Source of the DNA: DATEBA01 sp035288045
Lineage (GTDB): Bacteria; Actinomycetota; UBA4738; HRBIN12
Assembly (NCBI GenBank): GCA_035288045.1
Contig: DATEBA010000064.1
Location: 1-38,503, forward strand
Length of the DNA stretch: 38,503 nucleotides
Direction of reading: 5' to 3'
Shown here piece by piece: positions 21,569 through 31,104 of this stretch. Positions within the stretch are counted from its first letter, which is position 1; every line of letters starts with the position of its first letter. Position numbers and translations under genes: made by a program. The notes beneath the pieces are model-generated. The model made no database searches and was not told the DNA's origin. It was given only the letters and a program-made list of their open reading frames with translations.

Positions 21569-24500
21569 ATGAACGACGTCGCGGCGGACAGGTCCGAGGC
21601 CGTGCGGCCGTACGTCCCGCGGCTGCTCTTACAGTGGGTGGCCGAGGCCCCGGAGACGAGGTTCCGCGAGCTCGAGGGCTCGGTCGTGTTCGTCGACATC
21701 TCGGGATTCACCGCGATGTCGGAGCGGCTCGCGCGGCTCGGGAAGGTCGGTGCCGAGGAGATCACCGGCGCGATCGAGTCCTGCTTCACGGCGCTCCTCG
21801 CGGTCGCCTACGCGAACGGTGGCGGCCTGCTCAAGTTCGGCGGCGACGCGTTGCTCCTGTTCTTCGCCGGCGAGGGGCACACGGAGCGCGCGTGCCGGTC
21901 GGCGGTGTGGATGCGACGGACCCTCCGCGAGGTCGGGCGGCTCGAGACGCCGGCCGGCCTCGTCCGGCTCCGGATGTCCGTCGGCGTGCACAGGGGCCTG
22001 TTCCACTTCTTCCTCGCCGGCGATTCCCACCGGGAGCTCGTGATCACGGGACCGGCCGCGAGCGAGACGGTCGAGATGGAGTCCGCGGCCGCGGCGGGCG
22101 AGATAGTGGTGAGTCCGGCGACCTCGGCCTCGCTTCCGGCGAGCGCGCTCGGCGCGCCGAAGGGACCGGGGATCCTGCTGCGGCGCGCGCCAACGTCGGC
22201 GCGTTTCGAGGCGGCCGAAGATGTACCGATCACCGCTGGCGTGGAGGCGTGCATCCCGGTGGCGATACGCGAGCACGTTCTCGCGGGATCGCTCGAGCCC
22301 GAGCATCGGCAGGTGACGGTCGCGTTCGTTCACTTCGACGGCGTAGACGCGCTGATCGCGGAGGAGGGAACGGAGAGAGTTGCGGACGCGCTCGACGCTC
22401 TGGTCGGGGAGGTCCAGCGCGCGGCCGCCAAGCACGGGGTCACCTTCCTCGGGACCGACGTCGATCGCGACGGGGGCAAGGTCATCCTCGTGGCCGGCGC
22501 ACCGGAGGCGATCGGGGACGACGAGGAGCGGATGCTCCTCACGCTCCGGGCGATCGTTGAGTGCGCGCCCCCCATCCCCGTACGCATCGGCGTGAATACG
22601 GGGCACGTGTTCGCCGGCGAGATCGGCCCGCCGTACCGGCGCACGTACACGGTTATGGGCGACGCGGTGAACCTCGCGGCTCGCGTCATGGCGCGCGCCG
22701 AATCGGGACAGATCCTGGCTGCAGAAGGTGTCCTCGAGGCCTCCTCCGTCGCCTTCGAAACTCGTGCGCTGGAGGCCTTCTCGGTGAAGGGCAAGCGCAA
22801 GCCCGTGCAGGCGTTCGAGGTCGGGGCGGTCGAGGGCTCCAAGCGCCTGTTGGAGGAGCACGAGCTCGCGCTGGTCGGCCGCGAGACCGAGATGCGAGTC
22901 CTCACACAGGCGTTGGCGGAGGCGCACGAGGGTCGGGGGCGGGTCGTGGAGGTCGTCGGCCCGCCGGGGATCGGGAAGACGAGGCTGCTTCAGGAGCTGC
23001 TGGCTCTAGCGGAGGGATCCCGGGTGGTGGCCGCGGCGTGCGAGCTGTACGAGGCGACGACGCCCTACGCGCCCGTCCGCCGCCTGCTGCGTCAGGCGCT
23101 CGACATCCCGCGTGGGGCCGACGATCGGGCCGCGATCTCCCGGCTCCGCGAGCGCGTCGCCGAAGCCGCCCCGTACCTCCTGCCTTGGCTCCCGCTCGTC
23201 GCGATTCCGCTGGATCTCGACGTCGGGACGACACCGGAGGTCGAGCTCCTAGAGGAGGAGTTCCGCAAGGCTAAGCTGGACGAGGTCGTCACGGAGCTGT
23301 TCGGGAGCCTCCTCGGGGGACCGACCGTCTTCGCGCTCGAGGACGCGCACTGGATGGACGACGCTTCCGCCGACGTACTGCGATCGCTGGCCCGGCGGAC
23401 CGACGAGCGCCCGTGGCTCTTCTGTCTGACGCGGCGCGAAGAGCCGACGGGCCTTACCGCGCCCGACGGCTCCCTGGTGGTCCGTCCGGAGCCTCTACGG
23501 CGCGAGGATGTCGAGGCGCTCATCGCGAGCGCGACGAAGGAGGCTCCTCTCCGCCCCGACGACGTCGTCTCGCTCGTCGAGCGATCCGGGGGCAACCCGC
23601 TCTTCGTGAGGGAGCTCGTCCGGGTGATCGGAGGCGTGGGCGGCGCGGAGGGACTTCCCGGCTCGCTCGAGGGCATCGTCACGGTCCAGATCGATCGCCT
23701 GCCCTCGACCGATCGCCGCGTCCTCCGTTACGCCTCCGTGCTCGGCTCGCAGGTCGATCCGTCGATCGTGGCCGAGCTGTTGGACGGTGACGGGATCCCG
23801 GCGCCGCCGAGCGTCTGGCGCCGGCTCGGCGAGTTCCTGTTAGAGGACGAGCACGGAACGCTCGGGTTCCGTCACGCGCTCATGCGCGACGCTGCCTACG
23901 AGGGACTCCCGTTCCGGCTCCGACGGCAGCTCCACGCCCGCGTGGGCGCCTCGATCGAGCGGCGGGCGGGCGACCGACCGGAGGACGAGGCCGCCCTCCT
24001 GTCGCTGCACTTCTTCCACGCGCAGCGGTTCGACTCGGCGTGGCGCTATTCGCGGATCGCCGGGAGTCGAGCGCAGTCCAGGTTCGCGGTCGTGGAGGCC
24101 GCCGCCCTGTTCGAGCGCGCGCTCTCGGCTGCGCGGCGCCTCGCGGACGTCCCGGCCCCGGACGTCGCGGAGGTCCACGAGACGCTCGGGGACCTGCGCG
24201 ACAGGATGGGGAAGTACCCGGACGCGAAGAAGGCCTACGGTCTCGCCGCCCGGGCTCTTCTTGACGACGTCGTCCTTCAGGCTAAGCTCTGCCGGAAGCG
24301 GTCGTGGCTCGCCGAGCGCGCGGGCCGGTATCCCCAGGCGCTCCGCTGGGTCCGTCGTGGCCTCGCCGCGATCGAGGGCCTTGGCGGGGTCGAGGCGTCT
24401 CGCCAGCGCGCTCGACTGACGGTCTGGTACGCGGTCGTCCGCCAGCAGCAGGGGCACCAGCGCGACGCGATCAAGTGGTGCGAGGAAGGCATCCGCGAGG

Positions 24501-25390
24501 CGGAGCGGGCCGGAGAGCGCGATGCGCTCGCGCACGCGTACTTCGTGCTCGACCTCGCGTACGAGGCGCTCGGGCAGACGGACAACGCCGTCTATTCGGA
24601 GCGCGCGCTCGCGATCTACGAGGAGCTCGGCAACCTCGGCCGCCAGGCGGTGATCTGGGGGAACCAGGGCACGACCGCGTACTGGCAGGGCCGCTGGGAC
24701 GAAGCGCGGGAGCTCTACGAGCGGGCCCGGGAGGCGTTCGCGAAGGTGGGCGACGTCGCATCCGTCGCGATCTCGGACGCGAACATCGCGGAGATTCTCT
24801 CCGACCAGGGGAAGCTCGAGGAGGCGGAGGAGCTGTTCCGAAGCGCGCTGCGGATGGCAACTGCTACGGAGTTCCACACGATGATCGCCTTCTGCTTGAG
24901 CAACCTCGGGCGCGTCGCCTGCCGCGCCGGCCGGTACGACGAGGCGCTCGCCACCTACGCCGAGGCCAGACGGATGTTCGAGGAGGATCGCGTCGAGGTC
25001 GACGTGCTGGAGACGGACGTCCGCATCGCGGAGTGCCACGTGCTCCAGGGGCGGGCCCCGGAGGCGCTGGAGATCGCGGAGGATGGCCTCCGACGAGCCA
25101 GGGCGATGGGAGGCGCGCACCAGGAGCCCGCCCTTCACCGGCTGCGCGGCCAGGCCCTCGCGCAGCTGGGGGACCTCAAGGCGGCGCGAGATGCGTTGGA
25201 CCGGAGCCTGGAGGCGGGCCGGTCGAGGGACGCCCTGCTCGACGTCGCCACGACGTTACTGGCGATCGCGCAGCTCGCCCGCGCTCGGGGCGTCGTGGAT
25301 CTCGACGCCGAGTCAGAGGCCCGGTCTCTGCTCGACCGGCTCGGCATTGCTTCCGTGCCGGAGCCGCGGATCCCGGCCGCGGTCGGGTGA
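21569..25390 (+). CDS. Soluble-adenylyl-cyclase-like protein with two cyclase domains, AAA-type ATPase and TPR tail
   Basis: 1273 residues. Cyclase domain 1 (about 35-200) carries the metal-binding aspartates (VVFVDISGFTAM, Asp43; LLKFGGDALLLFF, Asp93 and nearby Lys), but its VITGPAASETVEME lacks the Asn/Arg pair. Cyclase domain 2 (about 245-425) has VHFDG where the metal Asp is expected but keeps MGDAVNLAARVM with Asn368 and Arg372. One composite active site is therefore expected, as in mammalian soluble adenylyl cyclase. The ATPase (about 435-720) has the P-loop GPPGIGKTRLL near 464 and Walker B FALEDAHWMDD near 590. TPR-like helices fill about 840-1250. It probably makes cAMP under control of the ATPase/TPR part. 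No membrane segments. A TACACT box near 21528 and a purine-rich leader precede the ATG. Confidence 0.87.
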   Translation: MNDVAADRSEAVRPYVPRLLLQWVAEAPETRFRELEGSVVFVDISGFTAMSERLARLGKVGAEEITGAIESCFTALLAVAYANGGGLLKFGGDALLLFFAGEGHTERACRSAVWMRRTLREVGRLETPAGLVRLRMSVGVHRGLFHFFLAGDSHRELVITGPAASETVEMESAAAAGEIVVSPATSASLPASALGAPKGPGILLRRAPTSARFEAAEDVPITAGVEACIPVAIREHVLAGSLEPEHRQVTVAFVHFDGVDALIAEEGTERVADALDALVGEVQRAAAKHGVTFLGTDVDRDGGKVILVAGAPEAIGDDEERMLLTLRAIVECAPPIPVRIGVNTGHVFAGEIGPPYRRTYTVMGDAVNLAARVMARAESGQILAAEGVLEASSVAFETRALEAFSVKGKRKPVQAFEVGAVEGSKRLLEEHELALVGRETEMRVLTQALAEAHEGRGRVVEVVGPPGIGKTRLLQELLALAEGSRVVAAACELYEATTPYAPVRRLLRQALDIPRGADDRAAISRLRERVAEAAPYLLPWLPLVAIPLDLDVGTTPEVELLEEEFRKAKLDEVVTELFGSLLGGPTVFALEDAHWMDDASADVLRSLARRTDERPWLFCLTRREEPTGLTAPDGSLVVRPEPLRREDVEALIASATKEAPLRPDDVVSLVERSGGNPLFVRELVRVIGGVGGAEGLPGSLEGIVTVQIDRLPSTDRRVLRYASVLGSQVDPSIVAELLDGDGIPAPPSVWRRLGEFLLEDEHGTLGFRHALMRDAAYEGLPFRLRRQLHARVGASIERRAGDRPEDEAALLSLHFFHAQRFDSAWRYSRIAGSRAQSRFAVVEAAALFERALSAARRLADVPAPDVAEVHETLGDLRDRMGKYPDAKKAYGLAARALLDDVVLQAKLCRKRSWLAERAGRYPQALRWVRRGLAAIEGLGGVEASRQRARLTVWYAVVRQQQGHQRDAIKWCEEGIREAERAGERDALAHAYFVLDLAYEALGQTDNAVYSERALAIYEELGNLGRQAVIWGNQGTTAYWQGRWDEARELYERAREAFAKVGDVASVAISDANIAEILSDQGKLEEAEELFRSALRMATATEFHTMIAFCLSNLGRVACRAGRYDEALATYAEARRMFEEDRVEVDVLETDVRIAECHVLQGRAPEALEIAEDGLRRARAMGGAHQEPALHRLRGQALAQLGDLKAARDALDRSLEAGRSRDALLDVATTLLAIAQLARARGVVDLDAESEARSLLDRLGIASVPEPRIPAAVG

Positions 25391-25391
25391 G

Positions 25392-27515
25392 CTACCGCAC
25401 GTAGGTCTTCGGATCCGTCGCGACGCCGTCCGAGGTGAAGTTGATCTGCACCTGGAGGTCGCCGTTGGCCCCCGGGTTCGTCTTCGATCCCAGGATGTTC
25501 ATCTTCTTGAGGCACGGGTCGTTCGTGGTCGTGGCGCCCTTCGGCCCGCAGGGGAACTCGTTCAGGAGCTTGGGTGGGTTCGGTCCGTCGGCGTCCGCGT
25601 CGAACCAGACCTCCGAGTCGAGCCCGTTGTCGTGCGCGGTGACGTCCCAGGTGATGATGAGCGTGATCGGGTGGAACGGGTCGTCGTAGCCCAAGGGCAG
25701 GGTGTTCAGGACGCCGGGTCCCGCGCAGTCAGGACCGACGCCGCAGAACGCGCCTTCGGGGAGGTTGTCGAAGACGGAGAAGACGCCGCCGTCGCCGGTG
25801 GGGATCTTGTAGAGGACGCAGACCGGGTTGGCGGGTTTCGCGGTCTTGCACGTGGAGAGGGAGGCGGCGGTGGCCGCCGGCACGATCTGCGCCTGTGCGT
25901 CCGCGGACGGATTGGCGATCTCCGTCGTGTCCTCGTCCACGTCGCTCGGGCCGATCGCGTTGTGCGCCTGGATCGTGACGTCGTAGTCGCCGTTGGCCAG
26001 GAAGACGGTTTCGCAGAACGACTCCGTGGAGTTCACGCACGGAGTCGGGGTCGGGAACTCGATAGTCGTGACGTCCAGGGGCATCGAGATCGGGGAGTAG
26101 CGGACGAGGTACGTGTCGATCGGCAACCCTCCGTCGGTCGTCGGCTCGCTCCAGAGGACGATGATGTTTCCGTTGCCGTCCACGACCTGGAAGCCCGTAG
26201 GCGGGTTCGGGACGGTGTTCACCTCGAAGTTCTCCGAATCCTCGTTCGGCGTCGTGGGGTCAAAGGTGGTGGAGGAGGCGCTCGCGTCGTTCGCGAACGG
26301 CCCGAGACGCCCGCCGCGGACAGCGTCGCTCACCTGCGCCTCGATCCGGAAGGTCCTCGTTCCGACGTCCAGGGACCCGACCTCGATCGTGCCGTCGAAG
26401 GATCCGCCGCCCGTGCAGCCCTCGCCGTTGACCTCGCAGTACGTCGCGCTCTCGAAGACGGGATGCTCGGCGGGCGTCGAGTCCTTGAAGCCGGAGAGGT
26501 CGTCCGTGACGACGACGTTCTCCGCCGGATTCGGACCGGCGTTCGTGACCTCGAGGTCGATGCTGAGCGTGCCGCCGGCGTCCACGATTGCGGGACCGAG
26601 CGTCTTTGCGATCGACAGGTCGGCCGCCGGGTGTTCATTGACGATGAGCCCGAAGACCGTTTCAGGCGCCGTGCCGGTGTTGAACGAGTCTAGGACGTCG
26701 CCGGTGTCCAGGTCGAACCGGACCACGTCCGCCGTAGCTCTGTCCGCCGCCCAGAAGGAGGTGCCGTCGGGATCGAGCGCGAGGGCGAACCAGTTGTTCA
26801 GGGGCGTCTCTTCGATCGTCGCGTCGTAGGTGTCGGTCTGCATCCCGTCGGCGTCGAGGCGGACGATGCTCTCGGAGTCCGCGACGAGCACGCGGCCGTC
26901 CGGAAGCAGCCGAAGCGCGAACGCGTTCGTCCCCGGCAGCGCTTCGGCGTTGAAGTACGCGAGCTGCTCCTTGGTGCAGACGTCGAAGCGCTTCACGTTG
27001 ACGCCCTCGGACGTGTAGAACAGCGTGCACCCGTCGGGCGCGAGGTCGATCCAGTCGGTGCCCCTGTTCTCCACCGCTGGGGCGAACGAGTCGAGGAGCG
27101 AGCCGGCGGAGTTGAACCGCCAGACCTCGTGAGTCCCGTCGGCCTGCCCGACGTAGGCGTGTCCCGTCGTGTCGAAGTCGATCGACTCGGGGCTCGAGTC
27201 GAAATCAGAAGCGAACACGCCGTGGAGCGTGCCATCGGTGTCGAACACCGATATGGCGTTCGCACCGAAGTTCGTGACGTAGAGCTTCCCGGCCGCATCG
27301 AAGGCCATACCGGTCGTGAAGCCGCCGAGACCGGTATCGAGCGTCGCGTTCAGCTCCCCGTCCGAGTGGCGCCACTGGACCTTTCCGCCGGAGACGCTCA
27401 CGAACACATCGCCGGTCCCGAACGTGGAGTGGGCAGCGTCCGCGGGGCTCACCGTAGCGAGCATCGGCAGGGTGAGCGCAAGGACTGTGGCGAAGCGGAT
27501 AAGGACGTGCTTCAC
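25392..27515 (-). CDS. Large secreted protein: six-bladed-type propeller, DUF11 and fibronectin-like domains
   Basis: 707 residues from a GTG. Residues 1-27 form a signal peptide (LIRFATVLALTLPMLATVSP, ADA site). About 30-290 is an NHL/SMP-30-like propeller (GMAFDAAGKLYVTNFG, DLAPDGCTLFYTS, ALRLLPDGRVLVAD, ALALDPDGTSFWAAD). About 300-410 is a DUF11 repeat (DLSIAKTLGPAIVDAGGTLS, NPAENVVVTDDL). About 440-535 is a fibronectin type III-like domain (PPTGFQVVDGNGNI, NGDYDVTIQAHNAIG). The remaining part, with four or more cysteines, is unassigned. There is no sorting signal or C-terminal membrane helix. It stops 1 nt after the convergent cyclase gene. Confidence 0.82.
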   Translation of the reverse strand: MKHVLIRFATVLALTLPMLATVSPADAAHSTFGTGDVFVSVSGGKVQWRHSDGELNATLDTGLGGFTTGMAFDAAGKLYVTNFGANAISVFDTDGTLHGVFASDFDSSPESIDFDTTGHAYVGQADGTHEVWRFNSAGSLLDSFAPAVENRGTDWIDLAPDGCTLFYTSEGVNVKRFDVCTKEQLAYFNAEALPGTNAFALRLLPDGRVLVADSESIVRLDADGMQTDTYDATIEETPLNNWFALALDPDGTSFWAADRATADVVRFDLDTGDVLDSFNTGTAPETVFGLIVNEHPAADLSIAKTLGPAIVDAGGTLSIDLEVTNAGPNPAENVVVTDDLSGFKDSTPAEHPVFESATYCEVNGEGCTGGGSFDGTIEVGSLDVGTRTFRIEAQVSDAVRGGRLGPFANDASASSTTFDPTTPNEDSENFEVNTVPNPPTGFQVVDGNGNIIVLWSEPTTDGGLPIDTYLVRYSPISMPLDVTTIEFPTPTPCVNSTESFCETVFLANGDYDVTIQAHNAIGPSDVDEDTTEIANPSADAQAQIVPAATAASLSTCKTAKPANPVCVLYKIPTGDGGVFSVFDNLPEGAFCGVGPDCAGPGVLNTLPLGYDDPFHPITLIITWDVTAHDNGLDSEVWFDADADGPNPPKLLNEFPCGPKGATTTNDPCLKKMNILGSKTNPGANGDLQVQINFTSDGVATDPKTYVR

Positions 27516-27555
27516 GAGAACCCCCTCTTCCTGGACCGCCTAGGCTGACGCTTGG

Positions 27556-29313
27556 ATGCCCCTACTGTCAATCGGGGGAAGGGCCCGATGGGCGCGCGAC
27601 CGTTCCCTCCAGGGGCCGGCAGTGGCATCATGCTGCCTCGTGCGCTCCCGGCTCCGACGTCGCGGCCCCCGGTTCCACGCGATCCGAGAGGTGTTCGCCG
27701 ATCGCGACCTGCGACGCGTCGAGCTCGCGTTCGCGGGCTTCAACGTTGCCGAGTGGGGCACCTGGATCGCGATCCTGGTGTATGCCTATGACGCGGGGGG
27801 CGCCGCCGCCGCGGGATTCGTCGCGGTGATCCAACTCGTCCCGGGAGCGCTCCTCGCGCCGGTCGCCGCCGTCCTCGGGGACCGATACCGGCGGGAGCGC
27901 GTGCTCCTGCTCGGCTACGTGCTCCAGGCCGGCTCGATGGCGGCGACCGCGGCGGCGCTGTTGCTGGAAGCGCCGATCCCCGTCGTCTACGTTCTCGCAG
28001 TGATAGCCGCGACCGCGATCACCATGACGCGGCCCACGCACAACGCCCTCCTGCCGTCCCTCTCGGGCACGCCGGAGATGCTGATCGCGGCGAACGTAGC
28101 CTCCACCACGGTGGAGGGGGTGTGCGTCCTCGCCGGCCCCGCGCTCACCGGTCTGCTGCTGCACCTGTCGGGCCCGGGGATCGTGTTCGTCGTCATGGCG
28201 ACGGGGGTCGGCATCTCCGTGCTCCTCGTCCTCGGCATCCGGCCCTCGACGGCCGGGCTCGGGAGCTCCGGGCTTTCGGCTCATGCGCTCGCGAGCGAGG
28301 CGCTCGAGGGGTTCCGCTCGATCGTGTTCGAGAGCCGCCCACGGCTGCTGCTCGTGCTCGCCGGCGCCCAGATGATCGTCTGGGGCGCGCTCGACGTGCT
28401 GATCGTCGTGATGGGGATCGAGCTGCTGCGCATGGGGGAGTCCGCGGTGGGGTACCTGAACTCGGCGCTCGGCGCGGGCGGTCTCGCGGGCGCCGTGGTG
28501 ACGCTCGCGCTCGTGGGTCGGCGGCGACTGACGCCCGCGCTCGGTCTCGGCATCATCCTCTGGGGGGCGGCGATCGCGGCGAGCGGCGCGGCGCCGTCGC
28601 TGGTTCCGGCACTCGCGCTCCTGGCACTCGCCGGCGCCGGTCGCAGCCTGATGGACGTTGCCGGCCGGACCCTGCTGCAACGCGTCGTTCCCGACGAGGT
28701 GCTCTCGCGCGTGTTCGGCCTGCTAGAGGGGCTCGTGACCGCCGGGCTCGCGATCGGCGCGACGGTGGCGCCGTTCCTAATCGCGAGCCTCGGCGTGCGT
28801 GGAGCGCTGGTCGTGGCGGGCGCCTTCCTCCCTGTCGTCTCGCTCCTCTTCTGGAACCGGCTCGTGCAGGCGGACCGCAGCGCCGAGGTCCCCGAGCGTG
28901 AGCTCGCGCTCCTCGCGTTCCACCCGATCTTCGCACCGCTGCCCGCGCCGGTCCTCGAGCGGCTCGCCGGTCGTACGACGAGACTCCTCGTACCGGCCGG
29001 GACGATCGTGATCCGCGAGGGCGACGCCGGGGACCGCTTCTACCTCGTGGACGACGGCGAGGTGGAGGTGAGCGTCGTCGGCCGCGCCGAGCGCGTTCGC
29101 CTCGGTCCGGGCGAGGGCTTCGGCGAGATCGCGCTGCTCAGGGACGTGCCGAGGACCGCAACCGTCACCGCCGTAGCCGACGTCGAACTGCTCGCCCTCG
29201 AGCGGGAGGACTTCCTCGAGGCCGTAACGGGGCACCGGCGGTCAGTCGACATGGCCGAGGCGATGGTCGACCTCCGTTCGCACTCCTGGGACGAGACGGA
29301 GAGGCGCAGTTAG
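27556..29313 (+). CDS. MFS transporter with C-terminal cyclic-nucleotide-binding domain
   Basis: 585 residues from the ATG at 27556; a GTG at 27640 is a possible later start. TAGGCT near 27541 lies 9 nt before the ATG. Twelve hydrophobic helices fill about 40-425, with the loop motif DRYRRERVLLLGY between the early helices, as in enterobactin-exporter-like MFS proteins. The soluble tail (about 445-575) is a CAP-type cNMP fold: FHPIFAPLPAPVLERLA, VPAGTIVIREGDAGDRFYLV, GEVEVSVVG and the phosphate-binding cassette GFGEIALLRDVPRTATV with its conserved Glu and Arg. The tail probably lets cAMP gate transport. Substrate unknown. Its stop shares TTAG (29310-29313) with the convergent glutamine synthetase gene. 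Confidence 0.88.
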   Translation: MPLLSIGGRARWARDRSLQGPAVASCCLVRSRLRRRGPRFHAIREVFADRDLRRVELAFAGFNVAEWGTWIAILVYAYDAGGAAAAGFVAVIQLVPGALLAPVAAVLGDRYRRERVLLLGYVLQAGSMAATAAALLLEAPIPVVYVLAVIAATAITMTRPTHNALLPSLSGTPEMLIAANVASTTVEGVCVLAGPALTGLLLHLSGPGIVFVVMATGVGISVLLVLGIRPSTAGLGSSGLSAHALASEALEGFRSIVFESRPRLLLVLAGAQMIVWGALDVLIVVMGIELLRMGESAVGYLNSALGAGGLAGAVVTLALVGRRRLTPALGLGIILWGAAIAASGAAPSLVPALALLALAGAGRSLMDVAGRTLLQRVVPDEVLSRVFGLLEGLVTAGLAIGATVAPFLIASLGVRGALVVAGAFLPVVSLLFWNRLVQADRSAEVPERELALLAFHPIFAPLPAPVLERLAGRTTRLLVPAGTIVIREGDAGDRFYLVDDGEVEVSVVGRAERVRLGPGEGFGEIALLRDVPRTATVTAVADVELLALEREDFLEAVTGHRRSVDMAEAMVDLRSHSWDETERRS

Positions 29314-30641
29314 AGGATCGGCAGATACCGCTCGAGCTCGTAGGGCGAGACGTAGGACTTGAAGGAATCCCACTCCTCGCGCTTGTTGCGGATCAGGTAC
29401 TCGTGGACGTGCTCGCCGAGCGCGTCGCGGAGAACCTTCGATTCGCTCGCCAGAGAGATCGCGTCGTGGAGGTCCTGAGGAAGCGACCGGATCCCCGCCG
29501 TGTGCCGCTCCTCCTCGGTCATCTCGTAGATGTTGTTGGAGGCCTCGGCCGCCAGCTCGTATTCTCCCTCGATACCGGCGAGGCCTGCGGCAAGCATCGC
29601 GGCGAAGGCGAGGTATGGGTTGCACGCCGGATCCGGCGAGCGGTACTCGATCCGGGTCGCCTCCTCCTTGCCGGGCTTGTACTGCGGCACGCGCACGAGC
29701 GCCGACCGGTTCCTGCGCGCCCAGCACACGTAGACCGGCGCCTCGTAGCCGGGCACGAGCCGCTTGTAGGAGTTCACCCACTGGTTCGTTACGAGGGTGA
29801 TCTCCGGTGCGTGCTCGAGTATCCCTGCGATGTATCGCTTCCCGAGCGCCGAGAGGTGGACCTCATCGTCGGAGTCGAAGAAGGCGTTGCGATCTCCCTC
29901 GAAGAGCGACTGGTGGGTGTGCATCCCGCTTCCGTTCACTCCCGCGACCGGCTTGGGCATGAAGGTCGCATAGATGCCGAACTCCTGCGCGACCTCCTTC
30001 ACCGTCAGCCGATAGGTCATCACGTTGTCGGCCATCGTGAGCGCGTCCGCGTAGCGCAGATCGATCTCGTGCTGTGACGGCGCGACCTCGTGGTGCACGT
30101 ACTCCACTGGGATGCCCATCGCCTCGAGGTAGGCGACCGTCCGCTTGCGCCAGTCGGTGGCCACGTCGAGCGGCGTCTCGTCGAAGTAGCCGCCCTGGTC
30201 GAGGAACTTCGGGTCGTCGATGCTCTTGAAGTAGAAGTACTCGAGCTCGGGCCCGACGTAGAACGTGAAGCCGAGGTCCGCCGCGCGCTTCAGCTGCCGC
30301 TTGAGGACGAACCGCGGGTCGCCGTCGAAGGGCGTGCCGTCGGGGTTGTAGACGTCGCAGAACATCCGCACGACCTGCGCCTCGGCTCGCCAGGGGATTA
30401 TCTGGAAGGTGGAAGGGTCGGGCACCGCGACCATGTCCGACTCCTGGATCCGGCTGAACCCCTCGATGGAGGAGCCGTCGAACCCCATGCCCTCGAGGAA
30501 AGCACCCTCCAGCTCCTGCGAGGTGATCGTGAACGCCTTCAGGAAACCCAGTACGTCGGTGAACCAGAGTCGGACGAAACGGATCCCGCGCTCCTCGATC
30601 GTGCGCAGGACGTACTCGGCTTCTGCAGATAGCGTGATCAT
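29310..30641 (-). CDS. Glutamine synthetase type I (GSI-alpha-like)
   Basis: 443 residues. It forms glutamine from glutamate, ammonia and ATP in the cytoplasm, as a dodecamer. The ATG at 30641 is chosen because TAGGCT lies 7 nt upstream and homology starts there; the open frame runs further back to 31007. Visible motifs: GFDGSSIEGFSRIQESDM (beta-grasp loop), VGPELEYFYF, PSQHEIDLRYADAL, GSGMHTHQSL, NSYKRLVPGYEAPVY and EYRSPDPACNPY. It lacks the insertion typical of the GSI-beta form. Tyr372 (NIYEMTEEER) aligns with the GlnE target site, but its surroundings differ. A GlnR-type box lies 35-50 nt upstream. Confidence 0.92.
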   Translation of the reverse strand: MITLSAEAEYVLRTIEERGIRFVRLWFTDVLGFLKAFTITSQELEGAFLEGMGFDGSSIEGFSRIQESDMVAVPDPSTFQIIPWRAEAQVVRMFCDVYNPDGTPFDGDPRFVLKRQLKRAADLGFTFYVGPELEYFYFKSIDDPKFLDQGGYFDETPLDVATDWRKRTVAYLEAMGIPVEYVHHEVAPSQHEIDLRYADALTMADNVMTYRLTVKEVAQEFGIYATFMPKPVAGVNGSGMHTHQSLFEGDRNAFFDSDDEVHLSALGKRYIAGILEHAPEITLVTNQWVNSYKRLVPGYEAPVYVCWARRNRSALVRVPQYKPGKEEATRIEYRSPDPACNPYLAFAAMLAAGLAGIEGEYELAAEASNNIYEMTEEERHTAGIRSLPQDLHDAISLASESKVLRDALGEHVHEYLIRNKREEWDSFKSYVSPYELERYLPIL

Positions 30642-30648
30642 GTCGCCG

Positions 30649-30654
30649 AGCCTA
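30649..30654 (-). promoter_or_regulatory. Putative -10 box of the GSI-alpha-like gene
   Basis: TAGGCT on the minus strand, 7 nt before the ATG at 30641. The predicted transcription start is at the start codon, placing the GlnR-type box centred near -42. Confidence 0.48.
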
Positions 30655-30675
30655 GCCGACGGCCCACGAGTGTCA

Positions 30676-30691
30676 GTTACGCGCGGGTTAA
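30676..30691 (-). promoter_or_regulatory. GlnR-type box upstream of the GSI-alpha-like gene
   Basis: The minus strand reads TTAAC-CCGCGC-GTAAC. It fits the actinobacterial GlnR operator (GTnAC-N6-G(A/T)AAC) and has the same 16-nt layout as the box before glnA. Position near -42 would suit activation. Confidence 0.62.
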
Positions 30692-30885
30692 TTCGCCTCG
30701 GCCGTCGGTTCCCGGGGTCGGGTCTGGGGTCGGTCACACGGAAGGGGGCGGGAGCCCACCGCCCGGGAGGAGTAGGTCGGGCGCGAGCGCGGGCTTTGCG
30801 AGTGAGCCGGCCTCCGAGGCCCGGTCTTCTCGGACGTCGGCCGAGGGTACGCTGGCCTCCGAACGATCCGCGGAGGGGGCATCGC

Positions 30886-31101
30886 ATGCGCCAGGTTGCC
30901 GTGATCGGCTGGCTCCTGATCGTAGGAGCCCTGTTCGTTTGGCAGGGGATCGGCCTCGCGCGGGGGCCTGAGTGGCCGGTGCTTTCCGACTTCTTCCGCG
31001 CCTTCATGCGTCCTCTGCCTGGACGGTTCGTCCTTTTCGGCGCCTGGCTCTGGCTGGGCTGGCATCTGTTCTTGCGCCAGTCACGGCTCTTGGAAGGGTG
31101 A
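30886..31101 (+). CDS. Small membrane protein (DUF6186-like)
   Basis: 71 residues; the ATG at 30886 follows GGAGGGGG. There is one transmembrane helix near residues 5-21 (VIGWLLIVGALFVWQGI) and a second near 50-65, with the sequence GRFVLFGAWLWLGWHLF. The closing GWHxF(L)R pattern and the FFRAxxR.LPGRF segment resemble the DUF6186 family of actinobacteria, whose function is unknown. It starts a cluster with the next membrane gene (3-nt gap) and glnE, all on the same strand, so it may be cotranscribed with glnE. Confidence 0.7.
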   Translation: MRQVAVIGWLLIVGALFVWQGIGLARGPEWPVLSDFFRAFMRPLPGRFVLFGAWLWLGWHLFLRQSRLLEG

Positions 31102-31104
31102 GCC

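Noticed and set aside
21629..22927. 432-residue minus-strand open frame
   Set aside because: It is antisense to the conserved cyclase domains and shows only GC-driven composition.
25083..26693. 536-residue plus-strand open frame
   Set aside because: It is antisense to the secreted DUF11/fibronectin protein and overlaps the end of the cyclase gene; no motif is present.
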